Shown one piece after another: positions 55,019 through 64,000 of a stretch of DNA of 64,000 nt. Positions within the stretch are counted from its first letter, which is position 1. Each line of letters begins with the position of its first letter. The translations under genes and the position numbers were made by a program. Source of the stretch: Pseudomonadota bacterium (GTDB lineage: Bacteria > Pseudomonadota > Gammaproteobacteria > Pseudomonadales > Oceanobacteraceae); the NCBI GenBank assembly GCA_030145845.1, contig JAIXHJ010000004.1, forward strand, positions 1-64,000. The letters are read 5' to 3'. The notes beneath the pieces were generated by a model. That model was not told the DNA's origin. It worked only from the letters and a program-made list of their open reading frames with translations, and searched no databases.

Positions 55019-55666
55019 ATGAGTAAATCCATCCGCATTATTATTGCAGACGATCATCCGATGGTACGCGAAGGACTGAAGGTCAGCCTCGAAAGTGAAG
55101 GCCTGCACGTGGTAGCCGACGTCAGCAATGGTCAGGAAGCACTGGAGGCTGCCGCCGAACTGAATCCGGATGCTGTGTTACTGGATATTTCCATGCCCGT
55201 CATGGGCGGCCTGGAAGCCTGCGCCGCCTTCCGTGACCGTTTCCCGGATATCCGTCTGCTGATTATTACCATGCATGACGACCGTGAATATATTCTGAAA
55301 GTGGTGCAGGCCGGAGCCGCCGGTTACGTGCTGAAAGATGCGCCCCCGGAAGAACTGACACTGGCGGTACAGACCGTGTGTCAGGGCGGCACCTATTTTT
55401 CCTCCAGTGTCGCCAAAACCCTGTTCAGTGAATTCGGTAACAACAGCCGCTCAGTAAGCAGTTCTGAAGATATTCTCAGTCCGCGCGAAGAAGATGTGCT
55501 GGCGCTGCTGGCAGAAGGTATGGGCAACAAGGAAATTGCCCGTGAGCTGGATATTTCGGTGCGTACGGCTGAAGCTCACCGGCTGAAAATCAAACAGAAA
55601 CTGGGCATCAACAACTCCGCCGGCCTGATCCGCTATGCGCTGGACAACGGTGTCGTGCGGCGTTAA
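55019..55666 (+). CDS. NarL/LuxR-family response regulator
   Basis: The 215 residues comprise a receiver (acidic pocket IIADDHPM, phospho-Asp in AVLLDISMPV, Lys in GYVLKDAPP) and a LuxR helix-turn-helix (LSPREEDVLALLAEGMGNKEIARELDISVRTAEAH). It starts 5 bases after the kinase and likely controls the TRAP operon through the inverted repeats at 50386-50424. Its stop overlaps the convergent metallopeptidase stop. Confidence 0.93.
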   Translation: MSKSIRIIIADDHPMVREGLKVSLESEGLHVVADVSNGQEALEAAAELNPDAVLLDISMPVMGGLEACAAFRDRFPDIRLLIITMHDDREYILKVVQAGAAGYVLKDAPPEELTLAVQTVCQGGTYFSSSVAKTLFSEFGNNSRSVSSSEDILSPREEDVLALLAEGMGNKEIARELDISVRTAEAHRLKIKQKLGINNSAGLIRYALDNGVVRR

Positions 55667-56613
55667 AAACGGATTGCCTGTGGCGCCGTCATGCCCTGTT
55701 GCAGCCAGCGCTGCCAGTGAACCCTGAGGGCGTTACGGCCGCCGATGTAATGCTCATCCAGCAGATAATAACTGCGCTTGTTAACACCGCGTTTATAATC
55801 CTGCAGCAGACGGGTAATCAGGCTGCGGCCATAACTGCTGGCCAGCAGCATATACACCAGCTGACCGCTCATCGACTGGTTCAGGCCATTCTGATGATTA
55901 CTTTTCTGCCATTCATTGCCCGGAATTTCGACAAACGTCAGCACATCCATTCCGCTGCTGCAGGCCGCCAGGCAATACTGCCGGTTGTGGCGGTGAGCCG
56001 TAATCAGCAACTGCCCTTCATCCTGGCTCAGCGTCTCCATCTGTTCTGACATGCCCTCATTCAGCCACACCGGCATCAGCTCTGCCAGGGAATGCAGAAT
56101 GGCATGACTCGCTTCGTGGCGGATGGTGGCGTAGGTACTTTCCAGCCCACCCATTCTGTCTTCGTGCAGATACACTACAATTTCATGCGGCTGCGCCAGG
56201 TAAATACCAAGCGAGCGCGTGGCATCCACCCCATAACGACCCTGTACGTAACGGATATATTCGGCCCGGTCAGCCAGCAGGTGAATTTTCACCGGAACCT
56301 GACGGTAAAAATCGAAATACATCACCTGATCGTAAAAACGGTAAACGTTATTCACGTCCTGGCGGATGCGCTCCACATCCAGTGCCGGCGCCTGCTGCTG
56401 CAGCGAGCCCTGCTGAATCACCTGAATATCCAGTTTCTGCCATTGTGAGGCACGGACCTTCAACTGAACGGTTTCGGCTCCTGCAGCCGAGGCGGAACGG
56501 TCAGAAAAATGCACCTGCCCTTTTTCATCCACCCAGCGGTAAACCTCAGCGCCGGCCGGACAAATGCACAATAGCAGGCTAAGGCCGATTGCGGCTGCGC
56601 TCAGCGGGGACAT
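55663..56613 (-). CDS. Secreted DUF4124 protein with gluzincin-type peptidase domain
   Basis: A 316-residue exported protein: signal peptide (ends CPAGA, about residue 22), a DUF4124 domain (EVYRWVDEKGQVHFSD) and a zinc peptidase-like domain. The latter has RHEASHAILHSLAELMPVWLNEGMSEQME, that is HExxH with a downstream Glu as the likely third ligand. The start has GGAG eight bases upstream and lies 35 bases inside the globin gene. It is the last gene of the mksFEB-globin string. Substrate unknown. Confidence 0.8.
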   Translation of the reverse strand: MSPLSAAAIGLSLLLCICPAGAEVYRWVDEKGQVHFSDRSASAAGAETVQLKVRASQWQKLDIQVIQQGSLQQQAPALDVERIRQDVNNVYRFYDQVMYFDFYRQVPVKIHLLADRAEYIRYVQGRYGVDATRSLGIYLAQPHEIVVYLHEDRMGGLESTYATIRHEASHAILHSLAELMPVWLNEGMSEQMETLSQDEGQLLITAHRHNRQYCLAACSSGMDVLTFVEIPGNEWQKSNHQNGLNQSMSGQLVYMLLASSYGRSLITRLLQDYKRGVNKRSYYLLDEHYIGGRNALRVHWQRWLQQGMTAPQAIRF

Positions 56614-56968
56614 ATAACTGCTCCATCAGATAACGTTTGAAATCTTCCCTGTACGGCTGCTTTTCCAGTGCTTTTTCCATACACAGCAGCCAGGCGTCAC
56701 GGCTGCCGGCATCAATCGGAAACTGGCGATGAAAGGCCGGAATGGTAATGCTGCCGTATTTCTCCCGATACAGTTTCGGCCCGCCCAGCCAGCCGCATAA
56801 AAAACGCGCCAGTTTATCTGCCGGAATTTCCAGATCCGGCGGATACATAGCCCTGACCTCAATGGCCTGTGGCAGCGTGTCCATCGCCTGATAAAAATCA
56901 TCCACCAGACGACAGATCCCCTCATAACCACCGGCCGCCTGAAAAGAGGAATCCCCGTCGCCGTACAT
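56579..56968 (-). CDS. Group II truncated hemoglobin
   Basis: A 129-residue 2/2 globin. Visible markers are Tyr B10 (LVDDFYQAMD), the family stretch FLCGWLGGPKLYREKYG, proximal His (PAFHRQF) and Trp G8 (DAWLLCM). Such proteins bind oxygen, nitric oxide or peroxide. The ATG at 56968 overlaps the mksB stop (ATGA), so translation is coupled to the condensin ATPase; a start 22 codons upstream would lie within mksB and add unrelated sequence. Its role next to a condensin is unknown. Confidence 0.88.
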   Translation of the reverse strand: MYGDGDSSFQAAGGYEGICRLVDDFYQAMDTLPQAIEVRAMYPPDLEIPADKLARFLCGWLGGPKLYREKYGSITIPAFHRQFPIDAGSRDAWLLCMEKALEKQPYREDFKRYLMEQLYVPAERSRNRP

Positions 56969-59900
56969 CAGGCAAACTCTTCCATAAAGTCGAGCGCCGC
57001 CTGATGGCGTATGGTGCGACGGTGATTCGCCCATAATTCCCTGACCTTATCCTGGTTACACTGCTGCCGGTCAATCAGTACCCGGGTCTGCAGTTCACCT
57101 TTTTTCTGCCCGCCGGTCAGCGGTACTTTGGAGAAGACAAACTGGTTGGAGATCAGATCCATAAACGGACCGGATTTACTGGTCGGCATAATAAACAGCA
57201 GCTGCAGTCCGAGACTTTCCGTCAGATAGTTGATCACCTCTTTCGAGCGTGTTTCATCCATCTTCGAGAACGCTTCATCCACCAGAACCACACGCAGATG
57301 AGTATCGCCTTCATTAAAGCGGAAAGCCGAGGTAATCGCTGCCGAACGGATAATATAGGCCGGTGTTTCCAGCTGGCCACCGGAGCCGGTACCGTACTGA
57401 CTCAGGGCAATCGGTTCTTTGTTGGCCGGCTGCTTGTAAATTTCATAGGAACGGTAATTACGGTAATCGGAAATACGTTCCAGCTCGCGCATCGCTTTCT
57501 GTTCATCTTCATCCAGCAGCATGCTCATCAGCTGATCACGGACCCGCGCCGCCGCTTTTGGCAGGTCAGCATCGAACAACGTGGCACCGTCGCCCAGACT
57601 TGGATTCCTGATGATTTCATCGAAGAATTCCCAGTATTCCTTATACTCCGGCACCCACTCCCAATCGAACCAGTAAGTTTCCCGGTCGGCACCAAACTGA
57701 TGGTGCGCCAGTTCTTTATTCAGGTCTTCAAGAATGCGTTTACCGTCATTGATCGCCTGATAAATCGAGTGACACAGGTTGGTGACAAACGCGTTGTTGA
57801 AGCTTTCCCGCAGCTGCACCAGCTTATCCTGTTTTTCCACCAGGATATTATTTTTCAGACGGTTATAAACCCGTTCAACCTCCCGCTCCAGGCCACAGAC
57901 GCGGCGGAAGAAATCGACGCTGTGTTCCTGACGGTAGTCTGGTGTGTAAACAATGGCATCCACGGTCTGACAGCGCAGGTTGTGCTCACCGATGTTACGT
58001 TCAATTTCATAAGCCGTTGAATTCAGTTCCTGACTGATAGTGCGGCGGTGATTTTCCACCGCTTCCGCCGGACTCTCTTCTGCTTCCTTATCGGCCTCCT
58101 GCAAACGGGTTTCCAGATCAAAATCCGGCCACACGCTGACAATGGTACGCAGTGCTTCTTCTTTTTCGTCGGCAGTGGCGGATGTCTGCTCCTGCTGATC
58201 ACTCAGATTGCGGCACTGTTTTTCACTGTCATTCAGCTGCTGCTGCAGACGGCCCAGCTCACCATCCAGCTCTTTGATCTGCGCATCCAGATCATCGGCT
58301 TTTTCTTTCAGCGCTTCGAACTCGTGCTCGATCTGCGAGAAATCTGACAGGTCAACGTTATGCAGTGCCTGCTCAGCCTGCTGCATCTGATACTGCACAT
58401 CCAGCATCGCCTGCATCTGATCAGCAAAGGTCACATGACGCAGCAGATTAATGGCATCCAGCATCTGCTGCACCTGCTTCAGCTGGTGCGCCGCTTCATT
58501 GGCCTGTTCAGCGATGGCATTGAGTTCGGATTTTTTCGCCGCCAGCGCCCGCTCCCGCGCGCCCAGACCAAACACCAGTTCGGTATCGTCAAGGTCACAA
58601 CGGTAGATGGAGTAAGAGCCGGAGCCAAGACCATCGCGGGTCACACCACGACGGGTCATACGCAGCGTCTGAGTGTCTTCCACCTGCTCCACACTGCCGT
58701 AGCTGGCCTCCAGATAATGCCGTGCCGTTGCGTGTTCGAACGCCATCAGATGAATAATGGAATTGGCCGGCAATTTAATCCGCTCGGCGTCTTTTTTCGC
58801 TTTCTGCCCCTGAATCACCCGCGCCCGGCTGCCGCCGGGAATGGAGCGTACAATGCGTGCTGCTTCGGCTTCATAATCGGCTTCCACAAGGATGCTGAAA
58901 CGGGCGCCACCGATATAACCTTCAATGGCGCTCTGCCACTGCGGATCGGTAATTTCCACGTAGTCGGCCAGAACCCGCGGATCGGCCTGCGGGCATTCAC
59001 GGCGGATAATCTCCAGTGCCTGACGGACAAAACCGGGGTAATTCAGCTGACGCGCTTCCAGACTGTCGATATCGGCCTGTTTCTGCGCCATGCGCGTCTG
59101 GAACTGCTGCAGCTTCTGCTCGCGCCGGTCAACCTGTTTGGCGACCTGATCGCGCAGTGAAATACCGCTGCTTTCCAGCTCGGTGGAATGGAAACGGTCA
59201 CGCCACTGATTCACCAGAGACTGCTGACGGCGGGCATCATCCAGATGCGCTTCCAGTGGTGACAGATCAACCCAGTCCTTGCCCAGCAATTTGCGGAAAT
59301 CGACAGCGCCCTGATCCTTGATGGCCAGCACTTCCCGCGCCTGATCAATGATCTTTTTCTGTCCCAGACCCGGCACTTCCATGCCAATGGACGTTTTCTG
59401 CAGGGCACCGTACACCAGTTCTGTCGCCCGCAGCGATGCCTGTAACAGCTGATCCTGTTCGAGCAGCGGCACGGCCAGCTGCTGCAGCTGATTTTTACCG
59501 TCAGTGATTGCCTGTTCAGCAGCGTCTTTGTCCTGCAACGCATCAATACCACGGCGTTGCGCTTCCATACTGATCAGCTGCTCACGAAGCTGTTTACGGC
59601 GCTCCTGGGCGACATCACGCTCTTTTTCCGCTTTATGCAGCCGTTCACGGATATTCTGCTGTTTTTCCTTGGCGCTCAGGTACGCCCGCTGATCGTGAAT
59701 ATAGCGACTTCTGGCGGCGGTATATTCCAGTACATTGTAATCAATCCACTGATCGATATAGCGCTGCGACGCCCCTTTGGTGTTATTCAGGATGCTTATG
59801 GTTTCCGCCAGCGTGTTGGCGTCAGATTCCATCGCATAAATGGTTTTCATCAGATCGGATACGCTGCGGATGGCATCGCCCAGATCCTTCTGTTCAAGAA

Positions 59901-60606
59901 TTTCATTGGCAACAAAACCGTTGATACTTTTTACCGGTTTGTAGGCCATAAAACGTGAGAAAGTCCGTGCCGCATTCATCGCTTCACGTTCGGTCACGGC
60001 ATCATGCCGCCCGCGCAAGGCTCCGTATAAACGGCGCAGATATTGTTTTTTGGTGTCGTATTTTTCAATCCGGTCGGCGTCCATACGCCCTTTCAGATGA
60101 CCGGCCAGCTTGTTCAGCTCCAGCACATTGCGGTTGCCGTCCTTGTCATCCTTCAGAAAATCGGACAACGTCAGTGCTTCCGTCACCACATAAAACTGCA
60201 GATCATTCTGACGTGCCACCGGCTGACTGCCAGCCCGGTCGATCGAGGCGCTGACACCAATAATGGCGGTAAAAGCTTCGCCACTTTCACCCTGCGTCGG
60301 ATGAAAAACCGCCGCCAGATAACCAACGGCACCGTTCGGCCGGGCGTAACTGCCATCGTCACACCCAAGAACATAAGACGCCAGCGTGCGCACATTTTTC
60401 CCACGCCCACGCTGGGTTGCTTCATCCTGCCCCGGGTTGTAATGGAACAGCGTATCGTGCGCCGCCGTCATAATGGTCTGAATGGCATCGGCGGCGGTCG
60501 TTTTACCGGAACCGTTACCACCGGACAACAGGTTGATCGGCCCGAATTCAAATTCCGTGGCCGGGATATTGCCCCAGTTAACGTAAATAAATTTTTTCAG
60601 AAACAT
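56968..60606 (-). CDS. mksB: MksB-type condensin ATPase
   Basis: The SMC-like subunit of a MukBEF-related condensin, expected to extrude or hold DNA loops. In 1212 residues it shows an N-terminal Walker A (GGNGSGKTT, 29-37) and long coiled coils (about 300-460, 680-830) around a hinge. The C-terminal head has a signature-like GTGSGGQLETP (about 1072) and Walker B VVLVDEAFSKMDE (about 1106). It is shorter than MukB (1486) and longer than many MksB/JetC. The Shine-Dalgarno (GGGGA) overlaps the mksE end. JetC of Wadjet is the nearest alternative; no JetD is seen. Confidence 0.87.
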   Translation of the reverse strand: MFLKKFIYVNWGNIPATEFEFGPINLLSGGNGSGKTTAADAIQTIMTAAHDTLFHYNPGQDEATQRGRGKNVRTLASYVLGCDDGSYARPNGAVGYLAAVFHPTQGESGEAFTAIIGVSASIDRAGSQPVARQNDLQFYVVTEALTLSDFLKDDKDGNRNVLELNKLAGHLKGRMDADRIEKYDTKKQYLRRLYGALRGRHDAVTEREAMNAARTFSRFMAYKPVKSINGFVANEILEQKDLGDAIRSVSDLMKTIYAMESDANTLAETISILNNTKGASQRYIDQWIDYNVLEYTAARSRYIHDQRAYLSAKEKQQNIRERLHKAEKERDVAQERRKQLREQLISMEAQRRGIDALQDKDAAEQAITDGKNQLQQLAVPLLEQDQLLQASLRATELVYGALQKTSIGMEVPGLGQKKIIDQAREVLAIKDQGAVDFRKLLGKDWVDLSPLEAHLDDARRQQSLVNQWRDRFHSTELESSGISLRDQVAKQVDRREQKLQQFQTRMAQKQADIDSLEARQLNYPGFVRQALEIIRRECPQADPRVLADYVEITDPQWQSAIEGYIGGARFSILVEADYEAEAARIVRSIPGGSRARVIQGQKAKKDAERIKLPANSIIHLMAFEHATARHYLEASYGSVEQVEDTQTLRMTRRGVTRDGLGSGSYSIYRCDLDDTELVFGLGARERALAAKKSELNAIAEQANEAAHQLKQVQQMLDAINLLRHVTFADQMQAMLDVQYQMQQAEQALHNVDLSDFSQIEHEFEALKEKADDLDAQIKELDGELGRLQQQLNDSEKQCRNLSDQQEQTSATADEKEEALRTIVSVWPDFDLETRLQEADKEAEESPAEAVENHRRTISQELNSTAYEIERNIGEHNLRCQTVDAIVYTPDYRQEHSVDFFRRVCGLEREVERVYNRLKNNILVEKQDKLVQLRESFNNAFVTNLCHSIYQAINDGKRILEDLNKELAHHQFGADRETYWFDWEWVPEYKEYWEFFDEIIRNPSLGDGATLFDADLPKAAARVRDQLMSMLLDEDEQKAMRELERISDYRNYRSYEIYKQPANKEPIALSQYGTGSGGQLETPAYIIRSAAITSAFRFNEGDTHLRVVLVDEAFSKMDETRSKEVINYLTESLGLQLLFIMPTSKSGPFMDLISNQFVFSKVPLTGGQKKGELQTRVLIDRQQCNQDKVRELWANHRRTIRHQAALDFMEEFA

Positions 60607-60611
60607 GGCAA

Positions 60612-61520
60612 TTATTCCCCGAACAGACTGGTAGCCTGAGTTTTCACCTCAGTGTCGGTTGCTTCGTTGTCTTCGTCATTGTCTGCAGCTGCACCGGCGT
60701 CTTCCGCCGCACTGTCTTCAGATCCGGCTTCAGCACCGCTGTCTTCGTCCGCTGCCTGCCCGGCGTCGTCTGCCGCAGCAGACTCGGTGGCAGACGTCTC
60801 ATCCGCAGTATCCGTTGCCGGCGTTTCTGCGGCCGTATCTTCAGCGTTGTCGTTATCTGCAGCTGTGTCTTCTGCCGCAGCTGCCTCGCCTTCCTGACCG
60901 GATTCCATCAGTTCAGACAGCACTTCATCGCTGACGTAACTCATAATCATCGGCCGGATACGCAGCCACATATCACCATCGGTCAGATTATCTTCATTGG
61001 TAATCTGCACCAGGCGCAGCTGCTTCAGACGGCGGAACAGATTTTTACGGTCGGTCAGATTTTCCGGCAGTGTGCGTTTCAGCAGGTTTTTCATGGCAAT
61101 GCTGAGTGCTTCCAGCGACACCATGACACAGCCCTGCTCATCCACCATTCCTTCACGCAGGGCTTTGTCGTATTGCGCCCGCAGTACCAGAATCAGCGCC
61201 ACTTCGTTCTGATTCAGGCGGCTGCGGAAGGCCTGGGTTGACGGCTGCTGAGCTTCTTCGGCCATGCCCGGCACCTGGGAACCCGGCGGATACAGGCGCA
61301 CAAACTGAAAACGGCGGTCGTGCTGGATACGGATGCCAAGCAGGGTTAAATAATCGGCGACCAGCTCTTCCAGTCGCAGGTAACGGTCGTACAGCTGCTG
61401 TTCAATCTGGCTTTCATCGCGGCAGATCACACCGTAATCCAGCAGACGGATCAGCAGTTCGGAAAAGTCACGCTGGCTGAGACCTTCTTTTTCTAACGCT
61501 TTTTCTATGCTCTGTAACAT
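60612..61520 (-). CDS. mksE: MksE-type condensin subunit with acidic C-terminal tail
   Basis: A DUF4194/MukE-like winged-helix subunit that bridges MksF and MksB. Residues 1-205 form the domain ([25 protein letters not shown] ... [12 protein letters not shown] ... [10 protein letters not shown]). Residues about 208-296 are a low-complexity tail of Ala, Glu, Asp, Thr and Ser with almost no basic residues, ending in [10 protein letters not shown]. JetB/MksE proteins usually stop near residue 200-230, so the tail is unusual. It starts 2 bases after mksF. Confidence 0.84.
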   Translation of the reverse strand: MLQSIEKALEKEGLSQRDFSELLIRLLDYGVICRDESQIEQQLYDRYLRLEELVADYLTLLGIRIQHDRRFQFVRLYPPGSQVPGMAEEAQQPSTQAFRSRLNQNEVALILVLRAQYDKALREGMVDEQGCVMVSLEALSIAMKNLLKRTLPENLTDRKNLFRRLKQLRLVQITNEDNLTDGDMWLRIRPMIMSYVSDEVLSELMESGQEGEAAAAEDTAADNDNAEDTAAETPATDTADETSATESAAADDAGQAADEDSGAEAGSEDSAAEDAGAAADNDEDNEATDTEVKTQATSLFGE

Positions 61521-61522
61521 GT

Positions 61523-62998
61523 TCAGGACTCTTTCTGCACCAGCTCAAAAGTAAAGTGGTCTTTTTTCACAAAGTAATCCCCTGCATCGCCGGCAGGTTT
61601 ATCGCGGTTATCGTATTCAATACGGAATTCAAATTCGCTCGACAGGCCGTCGGCTGAACCGATGCCAATGGCGTGGGCCACGGCCAGAAAATCGCTGGCA
61701 CTCTGAATCGGCAGCTCACGGGTCGAGACCCGGTTGCCATCGCGCAGGTTGCGCTGGATGTAGCCTTTCAGTGACTGCTGATTGATCAGGAAAGCCTGAT
61801 CCAGTACCTGTTGAATATAAATATCGCGGCGTGCATCAACGTCGAAATCACCGCCACCATCATCGACGAGCGATTCGATCATGCGCCGCTGACGCGGTGC
61901 CGCCAGACGCACCTGCGCCGGATCAATCAATGCCACTTCCGGGACCGCCATGCGCTCACCGGCTTTTTCCAGCAGCGCTTCCTGTTGTTTTGCCGGCATC
62001 GCTGCCAGACGCTTACACACCGCCAGCACATCGTTGTGCTGCTGCGATGCCAGATAACTCATCTGACGGATAATAATGTCGGCCCGTTTGGTAAAGCTCT
62101 GCAGTGCCTTACGCAACGCCGGCAGCATAATGTCGGACGCATTGCGCAGGCGCTGATCAATGCCATCCAGAATATTCCACAGCACCGACTGCCCTTCATG
62201 CGCCAGTTCCGGCAGCAGCTCCCGCAGACGCCGTTCGGCGTTGGCCTTGAAGGCTTTGTCCTGCTTGCGGATACCATGAATAAGACGGCTGATCTGGTCG
62301 CGGTGTTTTTCAACGTTATCCGCCGACAGACGCACGGACAGATCCGGCTGGAAGCGGTTTTCCATAAAATCGAAGAAGGCTTCACTGGCACGTTGCACCA
62401 GCAGCTGGTCTTCCATCTCACGGACCAGATCACGCTTGCGCTCTTCCAGCTCGGCGATCACGTCGGTGAAATCACTGATAATGCGCTCTGAATACTCGTA
62501 GGCATCCAGCAGATCATAGATGTCGCCGCGCTCCAGGAAGGACTCCAGCGAGTTACGGGTATTACGCGTATTGCGGTGGCGGGTACGCGCCATACTGCGG
62601 CTTTCGGCCACAAACGGCTCAGTAAACAGCCGTCCATAACGGCTGAAGGCAAAGGTGCTCTGCAGCGTGGCTTCATCCACCTGTTTTTCGATCCAGCCGT
62701 GTTCCAGCAGCTGGTTCAGCACCCAGACGGCCTTGTCACGGCTGGAACGGAAACGCCCTTCGCCCTGATCCGGCCCGTCGCTGCCGTCGCCTTCGCTGTC
62801 ATCTGCCAGCGCCGGTGCCCGCACCAGTGCCTCCTGGAAAATCTCCAGCAGGGTATCCCGTGCCAGAGCCTGACCGTAATCGGCACTGCTGGAGCTGTAC
62901 AGCCGCTGGTACAGCTCGCGCAGGCATTCCATAACCTGAGCCCGGTATTTACCGGTCAGGGGGCGGAAAAACTGCCCTCGTTCCTGTTCAAAAAACAT
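61523..62998 (-). CDS. mksF: MksF-type condensin kleisin subunit
   Basis: The kleisin of the complex, which closes the MksB ring. The 491 residues contain an N-terminal winged-helix region ([25 protein letters not shown]), a charged helical middle ([44 protein letters not shown]) and a C-terminal domain ([29 protein letters not shown]). The start at 62998 ([14 protein letters not shown]) resembles JetA/MksF N-termini; the ATG 24 codons upstream adds unrelated sequence. It heads an operon of five tightly packed genes and is divergent from the gene at 63184. Confidence 0.82.
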   Translation of the reverse strand: MFFEQERGQFFRPLTGKYRAQVMECLRELYQRLYSSSSADYGQALARDTLLEIFQEALVRAPALADDSEGDGSDGPDQGEGRFRSSRDKAVWVLNQLLEHGWIEKQVDEATLQSTFAFSRYGRLFTEPFVAESRSMARTRHRNTRNTRNSLESFLERGDIYDLLDAYEYSERIISDFTDVIAELEERKRDLVREMEDQLLVQRASEAFFDFMENRFQPDLSVRLSADNVEKHRDQISRLIHGIRKQDKAFKANAERRLRELLPELAHEGQSVLWNILDGIDQRLRNASDIMLPALRKALQSFTKRADIIIRQMSYLASQQHNDVLAVCKRLAAMPAKQQEALLEKAGERMAVPEVALIDPAQVRLAAPRQRRMIESLVDDGGGDFDVDARRDIYIQQVLDQAFLINQQSLKGYIQRNLRDGNRVSTRELPIQSASDFLAVAHAIGIGSADGLSSEFEFRIEYDNRDKPAGDAGDYFVKKDHFTFELVQKES

Positions 62999-63183
62999 AC
63001 AAAATTCTGTCAGACGGTCCACTGCAAAAGACCGGTTAGAGTACTGAAAGCAGGCCGGCTTTGCCAGCACTGAAAAGTGCCGCTATGGCTTCGGCGGTCA
63101 TTGGCAGAAAACAGCCCGGCCGGCAGTTTCAAGGCCGCCACAGTGGGGATATACTGACGCGCAAATCAGCAGGGCAGACGGTT

Positions 63184-63705
63184 ATGCAGGATCAGTCCGC
63201 ATCGGAACAGAAAGCCGCCTTTTTTCAGGTCGGTACAGAAAAGTTAACGGAACTGACGCTGGTCACGTTCGGGCTTTACGGTTTTTACTGGACCTGGAAA
63301 AACTGGTGCGTGATTGCGCGCCAGGACAGCAGTGTCAGGCCCCTGCTCCGCACCCTGTTGTCTGTCTGGTTCCAGCGCGACCTCTACCGCCGCGTGCAGC
63401 AGCGGGCTCAGGTCGAGGACGAAATCCCCCGCTGGCACGCTGACCGCCTGTTTGCGGTGTTCGTGATCTTCACACTGGTGCCGCTGTGGTTGCTGCTGAC
63501 GGACCACCCGTGGGGGGTACTTCTGAACCTGATGACGCTGTTACCGAACATGCTGGTCAACCAGAGCATCAATGCGGTACATGAACGCTATATGCGCTTT
63601 TATGAACAGAATACTGAACTTTCCGCCAGTAACTGGGCGGCCATTATTGCCGGCCTGATTGGCTGGCTGACGTTACTGATACTGGCCCTCGCCAGCGACT
63701 TCTGA
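63184..63705 (+). CDS. Small multi-pass membrane protein
   Basis: A 173-residue protein with three hydrophobic segments (LVTFGLYGFYWTWKNW; LFAVFVIFTLVPLWLLL; WAAIIAGLIGWLTLLILALA). The FYW-W-KNW motif resembles DUF4234-type proteins. The start at 63184 is chosen because upstream residues are not membrane-protein-like. Function unknown. Confidence 0.65.
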   Translation: MQDQSASEQKAAFFQVGTEKLTELTLVTFGLYGFYWTWKNWCVIARQDSSVRPLLRTLLSVWFQRDLYRRVQQRAQVEDEIPRWHADRLFAVFVIFTLVPLWLLLTDHPWGVLLNLMTLLPNMLVNQSINAVHERYMRFYEQNTELSASNWAAIIAGLIGWLTLLILALASDF

Positions 63706-63721
63706 ATTACCGGGGTTTCCT

Positions 63722-64000
63722 ATGGCCATCTTCAGACCGAGCCGTCTGACTGTCCTCTTTTTGCTGTTTCTGACTGCCCTGTCTGCCCGGGCAGACGGCG
63801 ATGCACCACTGATGACGCTCGACCGCGCCGGCGACTTCAGTATCGGTCTCTATTCGCAGTGGCTGGAAGACCCCGGCAATCAGCTGCAGCTGGCTGATGT
63901 GCTGACGTCACCGGACTGGCAGACCAGCACTCAGGACGGACTGAACTTCGGCTTCAGCAACTCCGCTTACTGGCTGAAAACCCGCGTGCAGGTCAGTTAT
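63722..64000 (+). CDS. Start of a 7TMR-DISM-type signalling protein (partial)
   Basis: An ATG at 63722, 17 bases after the previous stop, opens a frame to the window edge (93 codons). It has a signal peptide (LFLLFLTALSARA) and a 7TMR-DISMED2-like start: YSQWLEDPGNQLQLADVL ... NFGFSNSAYWLKTRV. Such sensors usually continue into seven membrane helices and a GGDEF or kinase output, which is outside the window. Confidence 0.75.
   Translation, partial: MAIFRPSRLTVLFLLFLTALSARADGDAPLMTLDRAGDFSIGLYSQWLEDPGNQLQLADVLTSPDWQTSTQDGLNFGFSNSAYWLKTRVQVSY

Noticed and set aside
56968..62998. Complete Wadjet (JetABCD) defence system
   Set aside because: Three subunits are compatible, but no JetD nuclease gene is present and the flanks hold unrelated genes; MksFEB is the safer name.

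Overview
The window reads as an ordinary chromosomal segment of a marine gammaproteobacterium, most likely from the Oceanospirillales (Thalassolituus/Oceanobacter-like; this placement is a judgement from protein resemblance, not a search). Support comes from a two-gene Kdo module, ExeA/GspB, a CyaB-type adenylate cyclase with a membrane sensor, a TRAP carboxylate transporter, assimilatory NirBD/NasA with sigma-54/NtrC-type promoters, long-type QueF, and an MksFEB condensin. No CRISPR array, prophage, transposase or rRNA was seen.

Layout. 0.2-8.6 kb (minus): a giant lipoprotein and a translationally coupled outer-membrane barrel, then ExeA, GspB and DinG, possibly one transcription unit. 8.7-15.1 kb: malate synthase G, a nucleoside-gate membrane protein, and a second giant lipoprotein related to the first. 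15.3-20.8 kb (mostly plus): a tandem QueD-like protein, RidA, DedA, PurB, the L16 arginine hydroxylase and a GNAT. 20.8-27.3 kb (minus): DUF3429, KdsB, UDP-sugar epimerase, KdsC, tRNA-Glu, tRNA-Ala, GltX, a soluble zinc-binding chemoreceptor and tRNA-Ser. 27.4-32.5 kb: nitroreductase, adenylate cyclase, QueF and a two-gene ABC exporter. 32.7-41.2 kb: the nitrate/nitrite assimilation island. nirBD and nasA-cobA are divergently arranged around a two-receiver diguanylate cyclase. Each operon has a near-consensus sigma-54 promoter with an upstream NtrC-like site, and nasA also has an ANTAR-type leader ending in an intrinsic terminator. 41.4-45.2 kb: TetR plus a tripartite ABC exporter. 45.1-50.2 kb: LysR remnant, small ORF, GNAT, Tag, DUF938 methyltransferase, ProS and a lytic transglycosylase. 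50.5-55.7 kb: a TRAP transporter with its sensor kinase and response regulator. 55.7-63.0 kb (minus): mksF-mksE-mksB followed without gaps by a group II truncated hemoglobin and a DUF4124 metallopeptidase. 63.2-64 kb: a small membrane protein and the start of a 7TMR-DISM-type signalling protein, cut by the window edge.

How genes work together. NasA reduces nitrate to nitrite, NirBD reduces nitrite to ammonium, and CobA makes the siroheme precursor NirB needs; the promoters predict nitrogen-limitation control plus a nitrate/nitrite-gated leader for nasA. The TRAP operon carries its own Cache-domain kinase and NarL-type regulator, and inverted repeats upstream of dctP are candidate regulator sites. 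KdsC, the epimerase and KdsB supply surface polysaccharide sugars.

The strongest candidates for undescribed biology are the condensin/globin/metallopeptidase operon, with an acidic tail on MksE and no JetD/MksG nuclease in view, and the giant-lipoprotein/outer-membrane-barrel pair next to exeA-gspB. Functions for these combinations are inference only.
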